Assembly: GCA_013146195.2 (NCBI GenBank)
Contig: CM028382.1
Coordinates: forward strand, 6,828,767 to 6,892,766
DNA length: 64,000 nt
Origin: Codonopsis lanceolata
Taxonomy: Eukaryota > Streptophyta > Magnoliopsida > Asterales > Campanulaceae
Direction of reading: 5' to 3'
Shown: piece after piece, positions 48,601 to 60,600 of the stretch
Layout: the number at the start of each line of letters is the position of its first letter
How positions within the stretch are numbered: position 1 is the first letter of the stretch
Made by a program: the position numbers and the translations under genes
The notes under the pieces: generated by a model
The model's input: the letters and a program-made list of their open reading frames with translations, nothing else
Database searches by the model: none
Told to the model about the DNA's origin: nothing

Positions 48601-51600
48601 CCTCTTTGAATGAGTTGTCTGAATAGGGTATCACTATTAGCGATGTAAATTTTAACTCTGACATACCATCATGTCTTCATTTTGTTTGTTCCAAATGTTT
48701 TACAAACTGCATTATTAGTTGTTAACAATGTAAATTTTAACTTAAAATATCAGTGTTCAGCCTCGAGTGTCTGAAATGTTTTACGAAATGTGTTGATTTT
48801 TGATCGTTCGAAATGTTATACGTAATGTACTTTTAAACGTCACTCTTAAATTTTAAGGTAGAGGTATGCATATTGAAGTGATATGCATTGGAACTTTAAG
48901 TGGCCAAGACTTTGAGACGGCTAAAAAAGAAAAGTGGGCCAATAAACATGAGACGGAGGGAGTATATAACCTTTAGATATTTAAAAGAATACTTCATAAA
49001 ATACTGCCAGATTATTTGATAAGTTACTGCGTAAGGTAGAGGTATGCATATTGAAGTGGAATGACTCTTTAGCAATATGAAAAAGGTTCTCTCAAAGAAA
49101 CAAGGACCTCATTATCTTCCAGAAATTACAATTTCCTTCTTTTTATGAGAAAGCTTCATGGAAAACTAGAGTTTAAACCAGTGCAAAACAGCTCAATACG
49201 AGCTTACTCAAAGGCTAGAAGGAGCCTTTATAATCTAATGTATTATATAATATACTCTGAAGTTTATATAATTTAATGATCAAATTATCAAATAGTGGTT
49301 TACCCATGATTACTACTCTCTCCGTTTCATGTAGAGTCCACTAGTCTTTTTGGGATGTTCCACCAAAAGAGTTTAATTTAAAAAATTATGTCTTCGATCT
49401 CCATAATCTTTCAACTTTACCCACTATGTGTATTATAACCATCTTAACTAGACTAGCAATTTTGTGTTATGACCAACTTCAATGATATTAACTTTTTTTT
49501 TTTGATAAGAACTTCAATGATATTAACATATCCCTCAAGTATTAGACTTTTCAAACAAGGGCTTTTTGATTGGAACGGGGGGGATAATTATTAGAATGCC
49601 AACTGTGCATCAATCATCAAAAGATGTGCACTCACCATGAAAAGTGCGTCTGCCTTCATTTGAAGCAGTATCTCTGAACAAGAGCTTATCCGCAAAGCTT
49701 CATCAATAAGTTTCAAAGCACTTTCTACATCTTCGGGTGTTTTTTTCCGTAAAAGCTCAGTAGATTGACTTATGCAGTCCGTGACTTTCTGAACAACAGG
49801 AAAAACAAACTTCCAGTCATTATGCCTTGAGGATTTTGCATAAAGAGAAAGAACAAGAAGGATAAAGTAATAAAGTAAAGCAAATCTATGTAAACTCAAC
49901 CAGAAGAGGGGTCTTTTACAATGTGAGATTATACTATGAAGCTGCATAATATTCAGGATAAGCAATTAAGAGAGATCAAAAGGCCGTGCACAAAATCTAA
50001 CATTACCCAAAGCACTAATATACTGTGGTATTAGAATCTCGCAACCACCTCCACCTAATAGCTATCGCCACAAATCATGAAGGTTTAAGAAAGATGAGTC
50101 ATGAGCTGATGCATTTTGGTGTCAAACTTCTGCTCTGTTAAGGCCATGCATTATTGTCTTTATAAGTCTTATCAAAAAGATGTTCGCCTTTAAAAGCTGC
50201 TACTTTGATGTTTCAACTGATTTCTTATTGATCATTAATGTACCTCTGACTACGTAAAAAATTAGTGAACATGAATTGAATAGGTAGAAGATGGGTTACA
50301 CTTTGTTAACTGAGATTACCCAGTCCTACTACACAGGTGTGCTGACTTCAAAGATTTCTTAACCCCACTTCTCTCCCCCCACAGTTATTTTCCGAATGGG
50401 ACATCCAGGTTCTATTAGATGCACAAGGACGAAAGATTTTAAGATAAACTGAGTAGAGCATTTGTCCCAATTAGTAGGGAACAGGGTTTACATGAATACT
50501 TTTTCGCTATGAGAAAAGAACTTTTTGGCCCCTCGTACAATTTGGGGTAAGTGATTTGACATACGTACTTTCATTATTCTAAATTTGACCAGACAAGCCA
50601 AAGCGGCCTAATTATTTCTTCAAAAATTCGATCTATGCAGCCATAACTTCAAATTAAAAAAAGTATGTTAATTAATTTTAATATGAAGTCCGAAAATATT
50701 TGAAGTAAGCTCTAGAAAATATGAAGCATTCAATATTTTAAGTATATGGAGATATGTAAACAAACTAGAACAATAAAAAAAATGTTTTTTACACTAATAA
50801 TTTCTTACTCCCTCTGATTTCAAACAATCGTCTTCCTTACCTTTTTTGTCTGTTCCAAAATAATTTTCCTCTTTCAAAACTTTCCTTTTTAGGAAAACAC
50901 TTTTACCATTTTACCCTTACTTTTTCTACCTACTTTAATTATGGTCACATGCTCAAAAGCATTAAAGGAAACCACACATTACACCAATATTTATAATACA
51001 GTCAATTAGTTTTTTCTTAAAGGGTGTGCCAGGTCAAAGAGGACGATTATTTGAAATCGAAGGGAGTATTATACTATTCTTTTGGTAAATGAAACTCAAG
51101 AGAGGATTGCGGCTCTAAAAAGAGATACAATAGACTCTTTAGAATTTTATGTAGTTCATATTGAAATTTGGGGCCTTAAAGTTCATGTAGTTTATATTCC
51201 CATTGAAATGTTAAATATGAACTACATAAATTGTGACAGTGTTTGTTATAGTTCTTTTTAGGGCCTTGAGCCTCCCGTCTACCGAAATAATAAAAAACTA
51301 TTAGTGTGAAAAAAATGTTTTTGGTTTTCTAGTTTGATTTCACATCAACCTTTTTTTGATAAGAACATCAACTTATTGATTGTAATAATGAATATCTCCA
51401 TATACTTGTGATAAGACATTCTTCAACTTTAGTAAAGCTTACTTAATTTTTTTTGGGGCTTCATACTAAACTAATTAACTCACTTTTTTTTGTTTTGCAG
51501 GGATCAAACTCTTTCCCCATTCGCGACAACCCTCAATGTACAACTCAACCATACAGCCAATTCATAATACAAATGAACATACTTTATTACGATTTTTAAA

Positions 51601-54600
51601 CCTATTTTAATTAATTAACTTTTTTATTGAACAAGCTAGTGGAAGAGTGTTATCTTGTTATTAGCAATACTTTAATAGAGGCTATTTATATGGAGGTATT
51701 TTTAAATATCAGAAGGTATAGTAATATTTAGAAGTATAAGAAGTCAAACAGAAGAAAATCATAAGAGAAGTTAATAGTTGGGTGAACGCTAAAATTTGGT
51801 CAATATGTAGGGGTAGCCAGCGCAATTTAACCGTCTGTTTTCTAACATCCATCAGACGGAAGGGTTGAAGAACAAAAAAATAAATTAGTACAAGGATTTT
51901 TAGGTTGAAAAAAATAAGACAAGGTATAATTTGAAATTCGTTAGCTAACTCGGACTTTCTTTTTTTTGCAGTTCTCTCTTTTTTTTATAAGTAATAATTA
52001 TATAAAAAAGTATCAAAATAGGTGATGCGTAGTACACCTTACCAAAAGAATTAGCCAATATCTATAATATTTACAAAATCTACAATAGAAGTGTTAGGAC
52101 TGGGAGTGGAGTGATCTGCCTAGGAACACCAAAAATGAAGGGTACGAATCAATAAACATTTCCTCGTTATCAAAGGTCCTATGGTTTCTTTCCCTCCATA
52201 GAGTCTAACACTCCCAACAGAGCTGTCTCCCAAAAACGGTTTCTCCTATTCTTACACCCCATAGACCAGCCCCTAACATGGTCAATAATCGACCTCGGTA
52301 TGACCCAAGTCATCTTGAACAGTCCAGCACAAAATTCCATAACTCGATAGCCACTTGGCAGTGGAGGAAAGGAGCAGATGATTTACACTCTCCTCACTAG
52401 CCTTGTACAAATAACACCTATTGACAAAAACCATGTTACGTTTCCACAAATTGTCCCCGGTTAGGATAGCTTCGTGAGTTACTTCCCACGTGAAGAAAGC
52501 CACTCTCTTAGGGCCTTGAGAGTTCCAAACTGCTCTCCAAGGGAAGGAAGTTCTGCCACAATTGAGAAGCTTGAGATAATACGATTTGACTGCCTGTACC
52601 TTTCCATACCACCTTATCCACCAACCTGTCTTGTATTCTGCTCTTGAAGCCTCCCCTAAGAGCTGTACAACTGACTCAATCTCCCACTCATGAAAATTCC
52701 TTCTGAACGTGGGATTCCAGATAGGATTACCCTCCACCGTAGACAAAACAAAACTTACTCTACAATCCTTATCCGTGGAAAGCTCAGATGAGTTCTGGAA
52801 CACCACCCTCAAACACGTACCTCCGCACCATCTATCTTCCTAAAATCTCGCAGAGCCCCCGTTGCCAACCTCAAATGCAATGAATCTCTCAAAAGAGCTC
52901 CACCCTTTCCTCATGCCTCGCCACACTCCCACCCCAAAAGTAGAATTGACCACACTTGGGAACCAGCAGTGATCCCCTGCTCCATACTTACAAACCGCCA
53001 CTTGTCTCCAAAAAGCTTCCTTGTCTGTAAGATACCTCCACAGCCATTTCCCCAGCAAAGCCTCGTTAAAAAAATTTAGTTTTCTGATGTTCAGACCTCC
53101 CTCTTGAACCCTGGAGCAAACTTTCTCCCAATTCACTAAATGAAACTTATGCCCATCCGTCTGCCCTTCCTGCAAGAAATCTCTTTCCAACTTCTCTAGT
53201 CTTTGCCTTATTGTGGCAGGAATCACAAAGAGCGATAGGAAATAGGTAGACTGTTCTTGGTTAAGACTAATCTCCCCCCCTTAGAAAGGAGTTGACGCTT
53301 CCACCCTCCCAATCTCTGCTCGAAGCGCACAATCATTGGATTCCACAATGCCCTACTCTTTGACTGTCACCTATGGGAAGACCAAGGTAAGAGGAAGGAA
53401 GAAAAGCAGACTTGCATCCAAAGAATGAAGCTAGATCCCCAACATTTTCCACAACCCGTACATGAATAATTTCACTCTTGGAAATGTTAATTCGAAGACC
53501 CGAAACTGCTTGAAAGAATAATAATACCAATTGAAGATACCCCAACCGAGCCTTATCTTGACACAAAAAACCAACGTGCCATCTGCAAAAAGAAGATGGG
53601 AAACCGACACCTCCCTCTCCCCTCTCCTCCCCACCTTGAACCCACTTATAAGACCAACCAGCACTGTCTTCTCTAACATCCTGCTAAGAGCCTCCATAAC
53701 AACAATAAAAAGAAACGGGGACAAAGGATCACCTTGACGCAAACCCCTCGAGCTTGAAAAAAACCCCGATGGTTCCCCATTCACCAAAACAGAGAAGCGT
53801 ACCGTAGAGATGCAGAATCGGATCCATTGGATCCATCTAATACCAAACCCCATCCTTTCCAACATGTATAACAGAAAGTCCCAGTTCACATTATCATAAG
53901 CTTTCTCGATATCCAACTTACACAATAACCCCAGAAAACCGCTTTTCAACCTGTCGTCCACGACTTCATTGGCAATAAAAGACGCATCCAAAATCTGTCT
54001 ATCCTTCACAAAAGCGTGCTGCGACGCCGAAATAATTCAGCCCATTACCCTTTTCATTCTTTGGGCTAGCACTTTGGAGATCAGCTTGTAAATGCCACCA
54101 ACCAAGCTAATAAGTCGAAAGTCTTTCAAATCAGTCGCACCACTCTTTTTTGGGATCAAGACTATGAAGGCAGCATTAAGGTTTTTTTTCAAATCTCAGA
54201 CTAGAATGAAAAAACTGAAACACCTCCATGATATCCCCCTTAATCACCTCCCAGCAATGCTGGAAAAATGCCATAGAAAACCCATCGGGACCTGGGGCTT
54301 TATCTCCCTTCATCTTACGTAACACTGCTGCCACTTCCTCAATTGAAAAGGGAAGCTCCAGCACTGCCGAGTAATCAGCACTAATTCTGTCAAAGTCAAT
54401 TCCATCCAGATTTGGTCTCCAATCCCCACTTTCCTCGTATTGTCGCCTATAAAAATTCGTGATGCCAACCTTAATCTCTACCTCATCTTCTAGCAGCACA
54501 TCTTCAATCTGGACAGAGCTATTTTTTTTTGCTGCTCCACGGATCTTTGCCATTCTGTGAAAGAACTTGGTATTACTATCTCCCTCCTTTAACCACTGCA

Positions 54601-57600
54601 CCTGTGACTTTTGTCTCCAACAGATCTCTTCACGAAGAAGAAGACTCTTCAACTCCTGTTTCAACTGCATCCTAAGGGACTCTTCTGCCTCATCCAATAA
54701 ACCATCCCCTGCTCTCTCATCCAACCTGCTCTCTCTAACATTACTTGTAGAGCATCCAAGATTCTGAAGGCTAGGAGCATTTCCCATACATTTTTTAGTT
54801 CATTGACTCGGCCGCAATCTTTAAAATAGTATCATTTGTAATACGATCAATTTGACCAAAAGGCTGAAAAGCTGCAAATGACCACCTAGGTGTCAACAAC
54901 TAATTATCAAATCATTCTGCATTCCCATGAGCAGTACATCTCACCAATTTCTTGTGCATAAACCTTGTTTTATAAATGCTGTTAATTAAGATCTCAAGTG
55001 CAAGTGGCATATAATAACTAAATAACGTCGTAGATTATGAATTAAAAGTGAAAAGAGAAAAAGGAAAGAAAGTGTACACATATACATGCAGATTTGCAGG
55101 ACAGAGTTTACGAGAATAGCGGAAATAAGAAATAATTAAAGAAAATAATATATTTACTCTACCTGTGCATTTTCTAAACCTTCAGAGGCTTCTACTAAAA
55201 TTTTTCTGTCAACACAAACATCACTTCCCGACTGCAAGCACCTCATGAAATGCAGCAAAGCATTTTCAACTTCCCCAACGGCAAGGTAGCAACTGGATAG
55301 ACAAAAGATATTTCACGAGTTGGTAAAGTTTTTTTCAATATTTATTGAAAACAATTTGAACCAAAAGTAAAGGTGCACAACACTGCCACTCAACAAATAA
55401 TAACATTGAATATAATGGATGTAATACCATGTGCAGCTTTATGTCTTATACAAACACTATCTGAATGAATGAAATGTTTTGCTTCTGGAACCAGCAAAAA
55501 GATTTGCAATAAATTGAGTATGGGATGACTTTGGAGCTTATTAGATAAATCATGCCTAAGTGGAGAATTTCACATGTGTTTGACTTTATGCCCATTGTGT
55601 TCCCAAAGCCCATGATTAAATTTCTATAAGCAACAGGCACGGGCAAGAGGATTAGTTAGGTCTAGATAATCTCAAATGTACATATCATGGTTTTGTCAAG
55701 TACTCTTTGTCTATATAACATATCTTTGATAAAATGTGCAAACAATATTTGTCTCTAAAAGGATTCTTTAATATCATATCAAATATTTCATTTGTCCTTT
55801 TGAAAATCAAAACATAGTTATGAGATATACTTTCTTACTATTCTGCTAGCCTAGAAAAATCCAAATATAAGACCAGCAAAGAGATTGGAAAGCTGAGTCG
55901 TTGGTAGTTTTTTTTTTAATTTTTTATCAATAAAATCTTGAATTGCTATCAGGGAAAATAGTATTCCTTTGGAAATTCATAGAGATCATAGTACCTATTA
56001 CAGTGAAGTATGCAAAACAACAATCATGAAACTTTCACATATTTGTACTAAAATCTTACACTGTTCCAAATGTTTAAGGCCAATTTTTTAATTTTTACCT
56101 CTATAGTTAATAACAGAGTCAGTACAATCCACTTGGCTGGATTTAATATAAATATATAATTCTATGAATTGATCAAGAAACTATATTTCACATTAAAAAG
56201 GATCCATTTTTAACTCTACCGGGCAACGCAAGTATTCCAAGTACCATCCACTTGTGACTCCTTGTTGGTATGGAAGTGCTTCAAAATCCTTTTAAAATAT
56301 TCTTCTTTCTTTTTTTTCTTTTTTTGATTATAAAAGAAGATTATATAGATAAGAGAAGAAAGTTGCAAACAACGGACAAGAAGACCATCAAAGGACAAGG
56401 AAAAAGCTGAACTCTGCAAAACAGAGATAGGAACTCCTCAATAGGCACCCCTCACTGAGGCCCATAAAGAAGCTAAATAGACAACTATTTCCCACGTCTG
56501 CCTCTGCGCTGACTGATCATTGAAGATTCTTGAATTCCTCCCTAGCCAATTACAGCACAAGATAGCAAATACCACACATTCCCACAACAAACTCACAGTT
56601 TAACCATCCTGAATCCTTAAAACAAAATATGAAGAAATGAAGGAACAGACCCAAAGAGACCCACATTTCACCAATCACTCCAAACAGATTATTCCATAGA
56701 TACTGAGCATCATCATAAAGGAGAAAAAAATAGTCATGTGACTCCAAAACCCGCTGACACGTCACACACCAATGTGAGGAGAACCTCTTATAACGCCTAC
56801 GAACTTCTCGACCATCATTAGTATTGAGCTTGTTTTTTTTTTTTTTTTTTGATAAGTAAAAGCAATATATACCAAAAAAAAAAAAGTATAACTTCGTGCG
56901 GGAAACGAGACTTCCGAATAAAGGAAGATAGGGGGAAAGACAAGGGATCACGAGAGCGAGTCAAATGAAAGAGGAAGGATCGAAAAGAAAAAAGACTCGA
57001 CCAGAATGAGTATCCAGGCCTAGATCACCCGAAGCGAGAACAAGAGCCGAAGTGGGAGTGCTAGAGAGAGCGCAAAAGCGGCTAATTCAAAAAATTGGTG
57101 AGGGTGGGAGTGTCTAAAAATTCCTCATCCACACATTCCCACAGAAAATCCCTCATAATCTTCTCAATCCTCTTCGCAACACTAGCCGGAATCCTAGGAG
57201 AGAGAGAGAGAGAGTAAAGTGGAACACTCAAATGACACCCTCAAAATATTCTTCTTTCTATATAACTAACCCTAAAGGTTACTCATCAATCCTGAACACC
57301 CACAGTTCAAAGTTTCAATGCTAAAGGCCCCCACACAATGACTTTTCTCCACTTGACATTATGAAAGTTACTTGCTCGGACAAGAGTAGCCTTCACTAAC
57401 TCTACTTTGGTTCAATCATGTTTGTTTTATAAAGAAGCAATTTTATTAAAAAAGGTAAAAGGATTTACAAAGTACAAGAAAGAGAGGACAAAGTGTCCAA
57501 TCAGAGAAACTAAATCAAAAGCAAGAAAAAACAAGAACCCAAGAAAGTACAAAATAGAGGTGGAAAAATTAGCCAAAATCACTGAAGCACCGCTCTCCAA

Positions 57601-60600
57601 TCCTGGCTCAAATCCGTGATTGACAGACCTCTAAAAGCCCACATGGAGGAGGGTAAAAGACCCTATCCCTCAAACGAGAGAAGGAAAGGGACTTATCCTG
57701 AAAAATCTAACATTCATCTCCATCCATAAACACTTCATATTCCCAAAAACACCGCACTGCCAAGAACATTTCCCGTGTCCCCCCACCCCAAAAAAAAAAA
57801 GGAAAAGAAAACCACAAAAAAGATAACCGTCACCATGGCGCAATGCACCAAAAGGTGTTCATGGGTCTTATTGTCATTCTGGCACATAATACACATCTGA
57901 CTTTTACCAACAGTAGACCAGGGTACCACCATCTTCATTAAACAACAAAGAAGACAATTGGTTTTATAGTCATACATTTGGCGTCATAAACAAATTTAAA
58001 GCAGCAATAAAATCATGAATCCTAAGAGACCAGTAGATAATGACCCTTACTTAGCAGCTCGAACTTGCACCCTGAGAAAGTTGGGATCTAATCCAGCAGC
58101 CATCAAACAGTCTTTCAGTGCTTCTCTCATTCTTCCAAGAGACATACGAGTTGCTGCACGGTTGCTATAGCACAGCATCAACGCCCTGAGACAACCTTTA
58201 GATGTCTCACTTTGAGAAACAGAGTTCACCCCCTGTGTGTAATAATCCTCCGCTTTAGACAGATCCCCACTGCCATAGGCTTGGTTGCCCCTGAATAAAT
58301 CAATATCAGCCATTCAAACCAAACATTTAGTTGTCAAAACTAACATATAAAGACGATATGTTGTAGAAATGTGGCCAAAACTGTGTAGGAAACTTTAACA
58401 AGGTACAAGGACATACAATTAAAGGATGACTATGGAATTTGAAAATTGCGGGAAAGATACAAGAAGATGGTATCTGATAAAATGCACACCTTAATCTCCA
58501 CTTCTCGCATGCTTCCTGAGCTGCAGTGCTCGCTACAGAAGTTGGGGTCTTTTTTTCCTTGTCCTGTTCTTTAACGGGTTCTGACTTATCCCTGTTTCGG
58601 CTTAAGAAATTTGACGCATCACCTTTCTTGCCCTGCCTTGGAGACAGAAGTGTAGAGCTTCCAGAAACTGGAAAGAATTCCACAGGATATGAGATCTTAG
58701 CATTTGGAGTAGAACTGTATGAATCCTGACCGATTTTCAGCCGATGTTTCTTTTTATGATGGCGTGTTTCTGTTGATGATAGACCTTGAATGGAGGACGA
58801 TGCAGCAAACGTGAAGCTGCTCCGGCCAGTATCTTCTGCACTTGAGGCAAACGTAAACTGTGCCGTGTCATCAGTGTCTTGCCTATCAGTGCTTGCTGTG
58901 GAATTTAAGTCAGTATCCACTGCAGTAACAAATGTATCACTACTATAATCTAAATGTTCGGCTGCCGACTTAAAGCTTTCAGTTTCAGCCCCTGAAACAG
59001 ACTCTTCAAAGGGACCTTCAGCACCAACTCCTTCATTGAAGTTATTCTCTGAAACCTCATCTCTTTTTCCAGAGAATTTTGCATGACCTTCACGGATACC
59101 CAAGTTACGCGTAGCAGTAATCAGATCTTCATCTATTGAATCATTTGTAACTGTGGGATGAGATTCACTTGAGGCATAGTTGTCACCGAAATAAGAGGCA
59201 TCATCTGATGCCACAGAAGTTTCTCTAGAGTAGGTGTTTTCAGCCAGCGTCTCCTGATATGGGGAAACATCCATAGGTGAGTATGCTTCAAATGATTCAG
59301 GATTCTCCTGTGAACTTTCTCTCGACACGAAGTCTTGTCCAAGCTTCAATGGATCTATGGTGGCCTTTCGCGACTTCCCTTTCTTTTTCTTTAACCTAGG
59401 ATCTTTAGCAGATCCCTTCTTTGCTTCCAATTTACTACTTATGCCAGAAAACAAGCTACCTTTCATGTTTGGCGTTTTGAATTCCACATGTGGGGTTCCC
59501 GAGCTATCCAATCTGCCACCAAAAGCAGATTCTACCTTCTTTTCACGTCGATTCATGGATGTCACACCAAAAATATTTTGAACTGGTTGAAAATTGTTAG
59601 AAGAAAATGAAGAAGATGTTGAGGATGATACAGTGTCATGCAGTTTGGTGTCCTTGTTTCCGCGGTCTGAAGGAATATGATGACCACTCAAGTTCTTATC
59701 CTGTGCTCCAGCCTGAATCGAGTCACTAAATTTTGTTTTACTAGAATTATGAAGATGCTTCTCATCAGGAATGACTGTAGAAGGTTGGCCCATCCGCACT
59801 TGACCAGATGCATCTCCAGCTCCAATACCATCAACTTTCAACTTCTGCAGCTCATCTGATATCAAAAGTTCTGCTTTCCCACCCATATTTCCAGTTGTAC
59901 TACTTGCAGAAACAAAGGTGTTCTTCTCAACTGTATTCAGCGAATCTTTCATGTTCAAATTCATCATCTTGACAGGAAGTACCGTCTCAGCGCTTCCAGA
60001 TAAAGAATCATTAAACTTACTACTGCTTCCAAATACAAAACTTTTCATATTATCAGAATTACAAACACCAGTTCCTTTATCGACATCCCTCGTGTCATGA
60101 ATGTTCATTTTCTTCATCTCATTCGGCAGTTCCATCGCAGCACCACTACTACCAAATGCAATGCTAAAACAGTTGGCCCTGGTATTCGCAAACGTAGGAT
60201 CCATCTCCCGAGCATTAAACAAACTCCCAACATTCTCCGTCTTACCTTCAATGTTCAACTTCCTAATCTCATTAGGCAGCTCATCCATTAGAACACTCTT
60301 TCGATTGCCACCACCTCCAAGCACATTTGAATTAGAAGATGCACCAGCATTGTTCACATTACTGCTTTGAATATTCAAATTTCTCATTTTATCAACAACC
60401 CCACTAGAATCACCCATCTCAGTACTCGAATTTGAATTAGCTCGAAATAAGAAAGCCTCATTGTTGGCAGCAGCAGCATTGCCAGAATTCAAATTACCCA
60501 GAATCGAAGTATAATTGTTTGATTCGGGTAAAGGTCGAAATGGATTGAACCCCAGATCAGCAACACGGGTACCCCCACCCGTATCACCCGTACCCATACC

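Noticed and set aside
59133..60370. Plus-strand and alternate-frame ORFs over 58.5-60.4 kb
   Set aside because: Antisense or off-frame shadows of exon 1 of the TPR/J-domain gene.
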